Shown here: one piece after another, positions 37,144 through 45,877 of the stretch
Layout: the number at the start of each line of letters is the position of its first letter
How positions within the stretch are numbered: position 1 is the first letter of the stretch
From: Limosilactobacillus pontis DSM 8475
GTDB lineage: Bacteria; Bacillota; Bacilli; Lactobacillales; Lactobacillaceae
Direction: 5' to 3'
NCBI RefSeq assembly: GCF_001435345.1
Contig: NZ_AZGO01000065.1
Span: 9,925 to 73,924, forward strand
DNA: 64,000 nucleotides
Made by a program: the position numbers and the translations under genes
The notes under the pieces: generated by a model
The model's input: the letters and a program-made list of their open reading frames with translations, nothing else
Database searches by the model: none
What the model was told of the DNA's origin: nothing

Positions 37144-38292
37144 ATGCTAACGGAAGAACAACTGATTCACGTGCGGCGCCACCTTCACGAGATTCCGGAG
37201 TTGGCCCTACACGAATACCAAACCCATGACTACCTATTAGAAGTGATTCACGAATTTAACCAGGCCAACCTGGAAATCCGGGTGCCAGACGATCTGCCGA
37301 CAGCGATCCTGGTCCTGGTTCACGGCCGTCAGCCAGCCCGGACGATCGGTTACCGGACCGACATCGACGCCCTGCCGGTGGAGGAGCAGACGGGCCTGCC
37401 CTTTGCCTCCCGCCACCCGGGGGTGATGCACGCCTGCGGACACGACATCCACATGACCGTGGCCTTAGGAGTGCTGAGCTTCTTCAGTACCCACCAGCCC
37501 AAGGACAACCTGCTCTTCTTCTTCCAACCGGCGGAGGAGAGCGACTACGGTGGTAAGCGGGCCTACGAGGCGGGGATCTTCACCGGTAAGTGGCACCCAG
37601 ACGAGTTCTACGGCCTCCACGATAACCCCGACCTACCTGCCGGGGAGATCGGTTGTCGGATGGGAACCCTGTTTGCCGGGACCACTGAGGTTAACATCGA
37701 CATTAACGGGAAGGGGGGGCACGCAGCCTACCCCCAGGACGCCAATGACACTGTGGTCGCGGCCGCCAGCCTGATCATGCAGGTCCAGACGATTATCTCT
37801 CGCAGCATTGACCCGATTGCCAGTGGGGTGATCACCCTGGGCAAGATTCGGGGTGGGACGATCCGCAACGTCATCGCGGGCCACACCCGTATTGAGGGGA
37901 CGATCCGCGGCCTCACCCAGGAGATGATCGAGCATATCGACCACCGCCTGCAGGCCGTCTGTGACGGGGTTGCCACCAGCTTCGGACTGGACGTCGACCT
38001 GGAGCTCAACCAGGGCGGCTACTGGCCGGTCGAGAACGATCCATCCTTGACTAAGCGTTTTATTGACTATATGCAGCAGAATCCGGATGTTAACTTCATC
38101 GAGACGGCCCCGGCGATGACCGGGGAGGACTTCGGCTACCTGCTGGCCCAGTTTCCGGGCACGATGTTCTGGCTGGGAGTTGACGAAGACTCCCAGCTCC
38201 ACTCCGCCACCTTGACACCAAAGGAGGACGCCATCCAAAAGGGTGTTGACGCCATTGCTGGTTTCCTAAACTACCGGATGCAAGAGAATTAA
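37144..38292 (+). CDS. N-acetyldiaminopimelate deacetylase (M20 family)
   Basis: A 382-residue M20 metallopeptidase-fold enzyme, orthologous in layout to Bacillus YkuR, which removes acetate from N-acetyl-LL-DAP. Metal ligands are visible in RTDIDALPVEE, MHACGHDIHM (His/Asp), FQPAEESDYGGK (catalytic Glu pair) and FYGLHDNPDLP. A lid domain spans about 180-300. Context with dapH separates it from amidohydrolases of other substrates. It begins at ATG 37144 behind GGGTGAGC and abuts dapA. Confidence 0.92.
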   Translation: MLTEEQLIHVRRHLHEIPELALHEYQTHDYLLEVIHEFNQANLEIRVPDDLPTAILVLVHGRQPARTIGYRTDIDALPVEEQTGLPFASRHPGVMHACGHDIHMTVALGVLSFFSTHQPKDNLLFFFQPAEESDYGGKRAYEAGIFTGKWHPDEFYGLHDNPDLPAGEIGCRMGTLFAGTTEVNIDINGKGGHAAYPQDANDTVVAAASLIMQVQTIISRSIDPIASGVITLGKIRGGTIRNVIAGHTRIEGTIRGLTQEMIEHIDHRLQAVCDGVATSFGLDVDLELNQGGYWPVENDPSLTKRFIDYMQQNPDVNFIETAPAMTGEDFGYLLAQFPGTMFWLGVDEDSQLHSATLTPKEDAIQKGVDAIAGFLNYRMQEN

Positions 38293-38307
38293 TTGGAGGA
38301 TGAAAAG

Positions 38308-39225
38308 ATGACAACATTACAAGACGCTGATTTACTAACCGCAATCGTGACCCCGTTTGACGGCGACAATCATATCAACTTTGCCAGCCTTAAGACACTG
38401 ACCGAGCACCTCCTGGCCGGGGGCAGTAACGGTTTCGTCATCGGGGGTACCACCGGTGAGACGCCAACCCTCTCCCACGACGAGAAGATCGCCCTCTACC
38501 AGCAGTTCGGTCAGATCATCGCTGGCCGGGTACCCGTGATCGCTGGGACCGGGTCCAACAACACCCAAGAGACGATTGACTTTACTAACGAGGTCGCCGC
38601 GATTGCCGGGATCGACTACGCCCTGGTGGTGGTTCCGCCGTACAACAAGCCGAACCAGCGGGGGATGATCGCCCACTTTACCGCCGTCGCCGACCAGGTT
38701 AAGATCCCGATTATTATCTATAACATTCCGGGGCGGACCGGGGTCAAGATGGATGCCCGGACCGTCGTGGAACTGTCACAGCACCCAAACATTGCCGGAG
38801 TCAAGCAGTGTGCCTCCCTCGAAGAGATGCAGTACATCATCGACCACGCCGCTGACGACTTCGCCATCTTCACCGGTGAGGACGCCCAGGCACTGACCGC
38901 CCGTGTTCTCGGCGCCAACGGGGTTATCTCCGTGGCTTCTCACTGCTACGTCAAGGAGATGCGGCAGATGTATGACCAACTCTACGCCGGCAACTACCAG
39001 AAAGCTGGTCAGCTACAGCGTCTGCTGACGCCAAAGATGGCCGCCCTCTTCATGTACCCGTCACCGTCACCGGTCAAGGCGGTCCTGAATGCCCAGGGCC
39101 TGGCCGCTGGCGGCTGCCGGCTGCCGATCCTCTCCTTAAACGATCCGGAGAAGCGGGCCCTGGAATCCGCCCTGGAACTGCCGGCTAACTCGCTGAGTAC
39201 CCAGGACCTGCCGTTGGACTTGTAA
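38308..39225 (+). CDS. dapA: 4-hydroxy-tetrahydrodipicolinate synthase
   Basis: A 305-residue TIM-barrel aldolase condensing pyruvate with aspartate semialdehyde. [27 protein letters not shown] (pyruvate-binding Thr pair), [11 protein letters not shown] (catalytic Tyr) and GVKQCAS with the Schiff-base lysine are all present. The frame is open from TTG 38293, but GGAGGATGAAAAG is the ribosome-binding site, giving ATG 38308. It belongs to the riboswitch operon. Confidence 0.95.
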   Translation: MTTLQDADLLTAIVTPFDGDNHINFASLKTLTEHLLAGGSNGFVIGGTTGETPTLSHDEKIALYQQFGQIIAGRVPVIAGTGSNNTQETIDFTNEVAAIAGIDYALVVVPPYNKPNQRGMIAHFTAVADQVKIPIIIYNIPGRTGVKMDARTVVELSQHPNIAGVKQCASLEEMQYIIDHAADDFAIFTGEDAQALTARVLGANGVISVASHCYVKEMRQMYDQLYAGNYQKAGQLQRLLTPKMAALFMYPSPSPVKAVLNAQGLAAGGCRLPILSLNDPEKRALESALELPANSLSTQDLPLDL

Positions 39226-39240
39226 AGGGTGGTGACGAGC

Positions 39241-40020
39241 ATGAAAAAGGTTTTAATTGCTGGGGCTGCCGGAGCAATGGGACAGAAGGCCGTTGACCTG
39301 GTTAACTCCCTCCCGGATTACCAGCTAACAGCCGTCCTGGCTCCCCACCTGGCGGCTGAGCAGGCGGAGCAATACCACCTGGCTGCCGCGGTCAAGGTCT
39401 ACCACCGGTTGGCCGAGATTGAAGACGGGATCGCTGATATCTGGGTTGACTTTACCCTACCGGACGCCGGCTACGAAAACGTCAAGTTCGCTCTCCAACA
39501 CGGGATGCGGCCGATCGTCGGCACGACTGGTCTGACCGATGACCAGGAGGCGGAATTGGTCCGGCTCAGCCAGCGGCAGGGGCTGGGCGGCCTGATCGCC
39601 CCGAACTTTGGGATGTCGGCCGTCCTCTTGATGAAGTTTGCCAAGGAGGCGGCGACCTACTTCCCGGACGTGGAGATCATCGAGATGCACCACGCTGACA
39701 AGAAGGATGCCCCCTCTGGGACCGCCCTGAGTACGGCCAAGCTGATCGACCAGGTCCGGTCTGACCACGAGACCAACCCGGATGAGCAGGAGAGCTTAGC
39801 CGGGGCCCGTGGCGGTGACTACCACGGGATCAAGATCCATGCCGTTCGCCTGCCCGGCTATATTGCCCACGAGCAGGTTCTCTTTGGGGGCGCCGGTGAG
39901 GCCCTGACTATCCGGCAGGACTCCTTTGACCGCCAGTCATTCATGAGCGGGGTCAAGGTCGCCCTAGAAAAGATCTGTCAGCTGGATCAACTGGTGATTG
40001 GCCTTGAGAACATCCTTTAG
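39241..40020 (+). CDS. dapB: 4-hydroxy-tetrahydrodipicolinate reductase
   Basis: A 259-residue NAD(P)H-dependent reductase. [19 protein letters not shown] is the nucleotide site, [14 protein letters not shown] and [15 protein letters not shown] follow, and [16 protein letters not shown] carries the catalytic His and Lys. ATG 39241 is chosen because GGGTGGTG lies at the right distance; upstream codons of the frame fall in that site. Its stop is 25 bases before the asd start. Confidence 0.95.
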   Translation: MKKVLIAGAAGAMGQKAVDLVNSLPDYQLTAVLAPHLAAEQAEQYHLAAAVKVYHRLAEIEDGIADIWVDFTLPDAGYENVKFALQHGMRPIVGTTGLTDDQEAELVRLSQRQGLGGLIAPNFGMSAVLLMKFAKEAATYFPDVEIIEMHHADKKDAPSGTALSTAKLIDQVRSDHETNPDEQESLAGARGGDYHGIKIHAVRLPGYIAHEQVLFGGAGEALTIRQDSFDRQSFMSGVKVALEKICQLDQLVIGLENIL

Positions 40021-40045
40021 CACAGACAGAAAGAAGAATCGTTAT

Positions 40046-41104
40046 ATGAGTAAGGAATACAATGTCGCAATTTTAGGGGCCACCGGTGCGGTTGGTACCC
40101 GGATGATTCAACAACTTGAACAATCTACCATCCCGGTTAAGAGCTTGAAGCTCCTGGCCTCCAGCCGATCCGCCGGCAAGCAGCTCCAGTTTAAGGGGCA
40201 GCCGATCACGGTTGAGGAGGCCACCCCAGATGCCTTTAACGGGGTCGACCTAGTACTTTCCTCTGCTGGGGGCAGTGTCTCCAAGAAGCTCTTGCCTGAG
40301 GCCGTCAAGCGTGGGGCGGTCTGTGTCGATAACACCAGCGCCTTCCGGATGAAACCGGACGTGCCACTGGTTGTTCCCGAGGTTAACGAGGAAGCCCTGA
40401 AGAATCATCATGGGATCGTTGCCAACCCGAACTGCTCAACGATTCAGATGGTCGTCGCTCTTGAGCCAATCCGACAGGCGTTTGGTCTCAAGCAGGTGAT
40501 CGTCTCCACCTACCAGGCGGCATCCGGGGCCGGGCAGTCCGCCTTAAACGAGTTGAAGCATGAGGCCCAGGACTACCTAGACGGCAAGGACATTCAGGAG
40601 GATGCTCAGATTCTGCCGACCAAGGGGGATAAGAAACATTACCCGCTGGCCTTCAACCTCCTGCCACAGATCGACGTCTTCGAGGACGACGGCTACTCCC
40701 ACGAGGAGTGGAAGATGATCCACGAAACCAAGAAAATTATGCTCAACGACATGGACGCTGGTGACATCAAGGTTACCGCCACCTGTGTCCGGGTACCGGT
40801 TCCGATCGCCCATGGTGAGTCGGTCTACTTTACGGTCGATGACCCGACCGTCACCGTTGACCAACTTCGTGAAGTCTTGCAGGGGGCCCCGGGTGTTACC
40901 CTCCAGGATGACCCGGCCCACCAGGTCTATCCACAACCGTTGAACGCCGTCGGTAAGCGTGACACTTTCGTCGGCCGGCTACGGGCGGACGCCGAAAACC
41001 CGGGTTCCTTCAACATGTGGGTGGTTGCCGATAACCTCCTGAAGGGGGCTGCTTGGAACACGGTTGAGAATGCCGAGTGCCTGGTCAAGGACGGTCTTCT
41101 CTAA
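40046..41104 (+). CDS. asd: Aspartate-semialdehyde dehydrogenase
   Basis: A 352-residue NADPH enzyme reducing beta-aspartyl phosphate to aspartate semialdehyde, the substrate of Dap[20 protein letters not shown] binds NADP, the catalytic cysteine is C130 in NPNCSTIQ, and [14 protein letters not shown] lies near residue 155. The frame is open upstream over the dapB end, but ATG 40046 gives the family N-terminus; AGAAAGAAG is a modest ribosome-binding site. It closes the lysine operon, in the place where patA stands in some relatives. Confidence 0.95.
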   Translation: MSKEYNVAILGATGAVGTRMIQQLEQSTIPVKSLKLLASSRSAGKQLQFKGQPITVEEATPDAFNGVDLVLSSAGGSVSKKLLPEAVKRGAVCVDNTSAFRMKPDVPLVVPEVNEEALKNHHGIVANPNCSTIQMVVALEPIRQAFGLKQVIVSTYQAASGAGQSALNELKHEAQDYLDGKDIQEDAQILPTKGDKKHYPLAFNLLPQIDVFEDDGYSHEEWKMIHETKKIMLNDMDAGDIKVTATCVRVPVPIAHGESVYFTVDDPTVTVDQLREVLQGAPGVTLQDDPAHQVYPQPLNAVGKRDTFVGRLRADAENPGSFNMWVVADNLLKGAAWNTVENAECLVKDGLL

Positions 41105-41141
41105 AGCATGATTAAAAATTCATAATTAATTTTTTGTATTG

Positions 41142-41282
41142 AGCAAACCGAAGAACGCTTGGATTAGTCGGTTGACGGCTCGGTGCTTGATGAAGGCGCT
41201 GGTCTTGCCCGGTTGAAGGGGACAGGACCAGCGCCTTATTAGCCAGCGGGCCCCTGAGCCGATAACTGACCAGATGTTCGCT
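41142..41282. other. Rod-like palindromic element, possible structured RNA
   Basis: The 273-base gap after asd has no gene but folds into one long rod: AGCAAAC (41142-41148) with GTTCGCT (41276-41282, 6 of 7 pairs); a 15-base helix 41167-41181 with 41256-41270 (one mismatch, two G-T pairs); and a perfect 12-bp helix AAGGCGCTGGTC (41193-41204) with GACCAGCGCCTT (41226-41237), capped by a 21-base loop. No T-run follows the outer stem, so it is not a plain terminator. I do not recognise its family. Confidence 0.55.
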
Positions 41283-41295
41283 ATACTAATCGTTC

Positions 41296-41324
41296 AAATA
41301 ATGCTACAGTGGACATTATATGCT
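41296..41324 (+). promoter_or_regulatory. Candidate promoter of the LysM-NlpC/P60 gene
   Basis: TTCAAA and TTATAT are separated by 17 bases, ending about 55 bases before the start codon. Both boxes are imperfect. Confidence 0.35.
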
Positions 41325-41377
41325 TAACTAATTATTTATTTTTGTACAAAATCATTTGTAGGAAGGAAGTTTTGCTT

Positions 41378-42796
41378 ATGGTAAAACGAGCACACCATCG
41401 TTCAGCGGTCCGCAACGTGCTGGCCGGGACAATCGGTACCTTAGGTGCATTAGCGGTAACTACCCAGGTCGCTAGTGCTAACCACGTCATTGTTAAGGCT
41501 GGGGATACCATCTGGAAGATTGCCGAACAGCACCAGACCACCGTTTCCGCCCTGGAAAACGCCAATACTAATACTGTCAAGAAGGTTAGTGATAGTGTTG
41601 ACCTGATTTATGCTGGTCAACAGCTCGCCCTTCCTGGTAGCAACGACCAGGCGATGCAGGCAGATGCCAACGGCCACTATACCGTGAAGCCCGGTGATAC
41701 CCTGAGTAAAATTGCCCAACACTTCCACACCTCAGTTGCCAACCTGCGGGCCTTAAACGGGTTGTCTGGTGATCAGCTTTACATCGGCCAGCAACTGGTT
41801 GTTAATGGCCAGGCGGTTTCGACCACTGTTACCACCCCAGCGGTTACCACTCAGCCAGTAGCAACGAGTGAAACGTCGGTGGCCAGTGCCGCCCCACTTG
41901 CTAGTCAAGAAGCAACAAGCACGCCAACGCCGGTCCAGTCTGCCAGCGCCAGTCAAGCGCAACCGGTTAGTGCAGCTGATAGCTCAGCAAACGTGACGAC
42001 CCCGGCCACAAGTGCTAGTGCTGGTTCTGTTGCCCCGACTAGTACCGAAGCAACTGACCAGATGGCCGTGGCTGCCACCACTAATAGTGCTGCTAATAGT
42101 AACGCTGATACGACCACTACGGCAGAGACGGCGAGTCAGACCAGCGCGGTAGCGACGAGCACCACGCCGGCCAACGTCCAGTCGACTTCCGTTGCGCCAG
42201 CTCCAATGCAATCCGCCAGTGCCAACGTCACGACAACGGCAAACACTAGCTCGGCAACACCGCAGCCGGTTGCCTCCCAGGCCCCGGCTAGTGCTAGCCA
42301 GCAGGCCGCCCCACAAGCAGCCAGTCAAGCGCCGGCTCAACAATCGGCCAGTCAGGCACCAGTTCAGCAATCTAGCCAGCCGGCCACACCAGCGTCGGCC
42401 CAACCACAGACTAACGCCAGTCAGAATCTCAGCTCTGGTTCCGTGGTTAGCCTGGCTACCAAGGTTGCGAACTCAAACAGCGTCCCTTACGTTTGGGGTG
42501 GTTCCTCATTGAACGGAATGGATTGCTCTGGCCTGGTGGATTACGTTTACGCCAATGCCGAGGGCAAGCAGCTGCCGCATAACACGGTAGCCCTCGAAAG
42601 CCACGTTAACCAGCACGCTGTCAGTGACGCCCAGGCGGGGGACATCCTCTTCTGGGGCCAGCACGGGTCAACGTATCACTGTGCAATCTACACCGGTAAC
42701 AACCAATTCGTTGCGGCGGCTAAGCCCGGAACCAATGTGGCTTCCTACACGATCAGTCCATACTTCCAGCCAAGCTTTGCCGGAACGGTTAAGTAA
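41378..42796 (+). CDS. Secreted peptidoglycan hydrolase, two LysM domains and NlpC/P60
   Basis: A 472-residue exported cell-wall endopeptidase. A signal peptide (basic [12 protein letters not shown], hydrophobic [13 protein letters not shown], likely cleavage after VASA near residue 34) precedes LysM 1 ([16 protein letters not shown], about 36-82) and LysM 2 ([16 protein letters not shown], about 98-142). A Ser/Ala/Thr/Gln-rich linker of some 200 residues leads to the NlpC/P60 domain (about 360-472) with catalytic C383 in MDCSGLVDY and a histidine in YHCAIYTGN. Such enzymes split D-Glu-DAP stem-peptide bonds during daughter-cell separation. GGAAGGAAG precedes ATG 41378. Confidence 0.93.
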   Translation: MVKRAHHRSAVRNVLAGTIGTLGALAVTTQVASANHVIVKAGDTIWKIAEQHQTTVSALENANTNTVKKVSDSVDLIYAGQQLALPGSNDQAMQADANGHYTVKPGDTLSKIAQHFHTSVANLRALNGLSGDQLYIGQQLVVNGQAVSTTVTTPAVTTQPVATSETSVASAAPLASQEATSTPTPVQSASASQAQPVSAADSSANVTTPATSASAGSVAPTSTEATDQMAVAATTNSAANSNADTTTTAETASQTSAVATSTTPANVQSTSVAPAPMQSASANVTTTANTSSATPQPVASQAPASASQQAAPQAASQAPAQQSASQAPVQQSSQPATPASAQPQTNASQNLSSGSVVSLATKVANSNSVPYVWGGSSLNGMDCSGLVDYVYANAEGKQLPHNTVALESHVNQHAVSDAQAGDILFWGQHGSTYHCAIYTGNNQFVAAAKPGTNVASYTISPYFQPSFAGTVK

Positions 42797-42935
42797 CATT
42801 AGAGAATTTTCACCATGAAGTAACAGAAGTGTAACGTCGCAGGGGTTAACTTTTTCGATCAGGCATGATATTTTGTTTATATGCAATTTGTTGATTGCTT
42901 TAAATATTTACTAATCTAGATTGGAAGTGTTTAAA

Positions 42936-43142
42936 GTGAGTAATAAACATGAGATTGAAGAAGAATTGAACCAGGCCCAGGCGCGGCTTGACGCCCTCTG
43001 TCAAAATGAGGGGACGGTTGACGACCATGGTAATCAAACGGTGGTTGTTCAACCAACCTATGGTGATGAGATGCAGTCATTGCGTGAGGAATGCAGCAAT
43101 TTGCAGATTATCCTCGAAGCGATGGAAGCCTCTGAAGACTAA
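42936..43142 (+). CDS. Unknown small acidic protein (68 aa)
   Basis: I do not recognise this protein. It is acidic and helical (KHEIEEELNQAQARLDALCQN and EMQSLREECSNLQIILEAMEA), probably a short coiled coil with a polar middle (DDHGNQTVVVQPTYGDE). No signal or membrane segment is visible. The frame opens at TTG 42921; GTG 42936 is better spaced from GGAAGTG. A promoter-like AT-rich stretch precedes it and a perfect terminator follows immediately, supporting expression as a single gene. Confidence 0.6.
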   Translation: MSNKHEIEEELNQAQARLDALCQNEGTVDDHGNQTVVVQPTYGDEMQSLREECSNLQIILEAMEASED

Positions 43143-43175
43143 AAAAGCATTTGGATTTTCCAAATGCTTTTTTTA
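43143..43175. terminator. Bidirectional terminator
   Basis: AAAGCATTTGG (43144-43154) pairs perfectly with CCAAATGCTTT (43160-43170), with A-run and T-run flanks. It lies between the convergent small gene and lipid kinase; the kinase stop codon is within the T-run. Confidence 0.88.
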
Positions 43176-44114
43176 GTTCTGTGCTTGTTGATAGAAAGGG
43201 TAGCTGGTGGTGGTGATTAGCAGGTCCATGAACTGGTTACCGATCTCTTCACCATCAACCTGGGCAAATTCTAGTGAGGTGGTCGTGCAGTGGAAACTGC
43301 GACCATGGTAGTAGCTAGCAAAACGTGAATTGGCTAATTTGCCGTGGGTAAACTTCCAGATTTGCCAGAAGGTGACCAGCCAGTTTTTCCGTTCAGCCAC
43401 GATCAGGTCCAAGGAGGATTCTGTTAGGTCGGCGGCTGGGGTAATTTGGAGGTGACCACTCATGTAAGGGTGGTTGGCGATGATCACAATGTAGGCCTTC
43501 TTGAAGAACTCGCGGCTGCCTTGCTGCTGGACCATCAGGTTGAAGGCCTGCTGCTGATTATATAGGACCTCAAGGGCGTGACGGAAGAAACCGAATCGGC
43601 TGAGTGGTCGTTGCCGTTTGGAGTGACTGTTCACCCGACTGATGATTGCGGCGTCAAAACCGATTCCGAGGTTGTTGAGAAAGTATTGGTCCTGGTCCTT
43701 GATCGCATCATGGTAGTGGCCAATGTTGATTCGACGAATTTCGTGGGCACTGAGAATCTGCTGGAGGGCCTTATCTGGGTCCATTGAGATACCGTAGCCC
43801 TTGGCAAAGACACTGTTAACCCCAATGGGGATGTAGGCGAGGGGGACCTGGTCGGCGTGATTCGGCGTGGACCTGATGAGACCGTTCAAGACGTCGTGGA
43901 GGGTACCGTCACCACCCACCACGATCATCACCAGTGACTGTGACCATTGGCGATGACCGATCCGACGGGCAAGGTATTCGGCATCTCCAACCTCTTTGGT
44001 CAGCTGGTAGTCATAGTGAACGTTTGCTGCATCGAGCTGGCTCTTGATATGTTGCCATGCCTGCTTGGCTGTACCGTTGCCAGCCTGGGGATTAATGATG
44101 ATTGAATAATGCAT
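43173..44114 (-). CDS. Diacylglycerol kinase family lipid kinase
   Basis: A 313-residue DagK/YegS-type kinase. HYSIIINPQAGNGTAKQAW is the N-terminal nucleotide region, VVGGDGTLHDVLNGLI carries the GGDGT catalytic loop (about 65-75), and IPIGVNSVFAKGYG follows with Asn-Ser in place of the usual GTAND. It phosphorylates diacylglycerol or related lipids at the membrane, recycling lipid from teichoic acid synthesis in relatives. The frame is open to 44171, but AAGGAAGAAGAG places the start at ATG 44114. It lies downstream of rpoY with a hairpin between. Confidence 0.85.
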   Translation of the reverse strand: MHYSIIINPQAGNGTAKQAWQHIKSQLDAANVHYDYQLTKEVGDAEYLARRIGHRQWSQSLVMIVVGGDGTLHDVLNGLIRSTPNHADQVPLAYIPIGVNSVFAKGYGISMDPDKALQQILSAHEIRRINIGHYHDAIKDQDQYFLNNLGIGFDAAIISRVNSHSKRQRPLSRFGFFRHALEVLYNQQQAFNLMVQQQGSREFFKKAYIVIIANHPYMSGHLQITPAADLTESSLDLIVAERKNWLVTFWQIWKFTHGKLANSRFASYYHGRSFHCTTTSLEFAQVDGEEIGNQFMDLLITTTSYPFYQQAQN

Positions 44115-44142
44115 TGCTCTTCTTCCTTTAGTTGAAAATAGA

Positions 44143-44177
44143 AGGGGGTTGCGACAAAATGATTGCCGCAACCCCCA
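44143..44177 (-). terminator. Hairpin between rpoY and the lipid kinase
   Basis: GGGGGTTGCG (44144-44153 on the plus strand) pairs with CGCAACCCCC (44167-44176). Read leftward it is followed by TTCTATTTTC, a moderate T-rich tail, so termination after rpoY may be partial. Confidence 0.6.
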
Positions 44178-44187
44178 TCAACGCCCA

Positions 44188-44403
44188 TTAATCAAATGTC
44201 GTAATCTTAAAGTTAGGATTTTGCTTTTCGTAAGCGAGGGCCTGGTCATCAAGCTGTTCAACATACTCGATGTTGTAATCGGTGTTGTGCTCAACCATCA
44301 GCAGTGCTTCAGCCTCTGAGTCGGCTTCGATGTACATGGATTGAGTATTCTCACGGACCGGCCGCTTGGTCTTATCCGGTTGGTAGTATACCTTGAAAGT
44401 CAT
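44188..44403 (-). CDS. rpoY: RNA polymerase epsilon subunit (RpoY, DUF1447)
   Basis: A 71-residue protein matching RNA polymerase epsilon (YkzG in Bacillus). FKVYYQPDKTKRPVRENTQSMYIEADSE and ALAYEKQNPNFKITTF are typical. Epsilon binds the polymerase jaw and resembles phage Gp2 in structure. The start is ATG 44403 behind AAGGGAG. In most Firmicutes rnjA follows directly; here a lipid kinase gene does. Confidence 0.9.
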   Translation of the reverse strand: MTFKVYYQPDKTKRPVRENTQSMYIEADSEAEALLMVEHNTDYNIEYVEQLDDQALAYEKQNPNFKITTFD

Positions 44404-44541
44404 ACTGTAAAAACTCCCTTATTTAAAGATATTGTTTACTGTAATTACTCTATCCATTTTAGCACAACTAATCAATGCTGTCCTAGAATTTACCGACATG
44501 GTATTATTAAGTCAAGTAATAAATAAAAGTGGGGCGATAGT

Positions 44542-45012
44542 ATGCGACTATTTTGGGTATGTTTGGTTGCTGTCATCATTGTGATTGGCCTATACGTAGC
44601 CATTCACCGGATCCTGATTAACCGGGCAACGATTATGCTGCGCAATCGTGCACAACAGACGACTGATGATGCGGTCAACGCCAGCCTGCAGAAGCTACTG
44701 AGCTGGGATCAGACCTTGAATTCCCAGCTGGTGGCTGATGTTTGGGGCAAGGGGGTCCTGGCCTTTGAGTATCATTTTGATCGTAAGCAAGCCAGCGCTC
44801 AGCTAGATCGGGACCAGCTCATGGCGGCCCTGGGCGACTATGCCAACCGGCACGACCTAAAGCCCGCCCAGCCAGGGAAACCGGTTTTTGTGGTGACCGA
44901 CTGGTGGGAATATGAGGAAATCCTCCATATCGACGTGGCCTACTTGCTGAATGAGTCAACAATGGAATACGTCAGCGACCTGAAGCGTCTCGACCATCAC
45001 GATAAGCATTAA
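44542..45012 (+). CDS. Unknown membrane-anchored protein (156 aa)
   Basis: I cannot assign this protein. A single N-terminal membrane helix (LFWVCLVAVIIVIGLYVAIH, about 3-24) is followed by a hydrophilic domain with QKLLSWDQTLNSQLVADVWGKGVLAFEYHFDRKQ and WWEYEEILHIDVAYLLNE. No lipobox or catalytic motif is seen. It is probably anchored with its domain outside the cell. GGGGCGATAGT precedes ATG 44542. It is monocistronic, between divergent rpoY and convergent def. Confidence 0.65.
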   Translation: MRLFWVCLVAVIIVIGLYVAIHRILINRATIMLRNRAQQTTDDAVNASLQKLLSWDQTLNSQLVADVWGKGVLAFEYHFDRKQASAQLDRDQLMAALGDYANRHDLKPAQPGKPVFVVTDWWEYEEILHIDVAYLLNESTMEYVSDLKRLDHHDKH

Positions 45013-45013
45013 A

Positions 45014-45047
45014 AAAAGAAGCAACCGTTCGCGATTGCTTCTTTTTT
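45014..45047. terminator. Bidirectional terminator before def
   Basis: AAAGAAGCAA (to 45024) pairs with TTGCTTCTTT (from 45035), flanked by A- and T-runs, between convergent genes. Confidence 0.88.
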
Positions 45048-45052
45048 GTATC

Positions 45053-45622
45053 TTAGCTGATCATGATCGTGCCTTCCGGAGCCTCAAAGGGATGCTCCTT
45101 GTTGATGTGGTCATAGAAGAGAACGCCGTGCAGGTGGTCAATTTCGTGTTGACAGACGATCGCTGGGTAGTTCTTTAGCCGAACCTGGTGCTTTTCGCCC
45201 TTAACATCCTGGTAGCGCAGGGTGATTCGGTCGTGGCGGGGAACATAGCCGGGGACGTCCTTATCAACTGATAAGCAGCCCTCGCCCTCTGTCAGGGCAC
45301 CGTACTGGACGGACTCACTGACGATCACCGGGTTGATGATGACGTCTTTGAACAAGGGCTTGGCGTCCTCGTCGTCACTATCCAGCGGTGGCACTAGGAC
45401 GGCGGCCATCTGCTTAGAAACCCCTACCTGTGGAGCGGCCAGGCCGACCCCGGCGCGGAGCTTGTACTTTTCGCACAGCTCGGGATCCTGGCTGACCTCC
45501 AGGTATTCCATCATCTTTTTGGCTAACTCTTGATCTTCTTCCGAGAGTGGGAATTCAACTTTTGCGGCTCGCTTCCGTAAGACGGGGTTACCGTCGCGAG
45601 TAATGTCCTTCATTAGGTACAA
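45053..45622 (-). CDS. def: Peptide deformylase
   Basis: A 189-residue metalloenzyme removing the N-formyl group from nascent proteins. The three motifs are present: [10 protein letters not shown] (about 60), EGCLSV (about 114, metal-binding Cys) and [11 protein letters not shown] (about 156, two metal-binding His). The inserts and length fit type 2 (Gram-positive) deformylase. The start is TTG 45622, nine bases past GGAGG; an in-frame ATG three codons later is a less well-spaced option. It is divergent from the pdh operon. Confidence 0.94.
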   Translation of the reverse strand: MYLMKDITRDGNPVLRKRAAKVEFPLSEEDQELAKKMMEYLEVSQDPELCEKYKLRAGVGLAAPQVGVSKQMAAVLVPPLDSDDEDAKPLFKDVIINPVIVSESVQYGALTEGEGCLSVDKDVPGYVPRHDRITLRYQDVKGEKHQVRLKNYPAIVCQHEIDHLHGVLFYDHINKEHPFEAPEGTIMIS

Positions 45623-45776
45623 GGATATTCGCCTCCAAAAAATACTCTATCTTATTAATACTATCATACTCACCGGAAATAGCTAATTAAATAAACCAGA
45701 TTCATAAAAAAATACGCCAATCTTTAAAATAACCTTTTCACAAGCACTTTTTAGTCATTTTTTCGGTAAAAAGTAT

Positions 45777-45814
45777 ATGAAAGCGCTTGTTTTGTCTCGA
45801 AAAACAGTTATACT
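45777..45814 (+). promoter_or_regulatory. pdh promoter with overlapping cre site
   Basis: TTGTTT (45787-45792) and TATACT (45809-45814) are 16 bases apart. A catabolite-responsive element, ATGAAAGCGCTTGTTT (45777-45792), overlaps the -35, so CcpA would be expected to repress pdh during rapid sugar use. An upstream AAGCACTTTTT / AAAAAG...CGCTT repeat adds further symmetry. The 255-base gap holds no gene. Confidence 0.65.
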
Positions 45815-45877
45815 AGAAAATGTAAGTAGGCAACCGCTTACATGATGTTAATTGGATTTGGGAAGGGATGTTTTATA

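Noticed and set aside
41142-41282. c-di-AMP (ydaO) riboswitch upstream of the cell-wall hydrolase
   Set aside because: The conserved ydaO sequence blocks are not present; only the gene context was suggestive.
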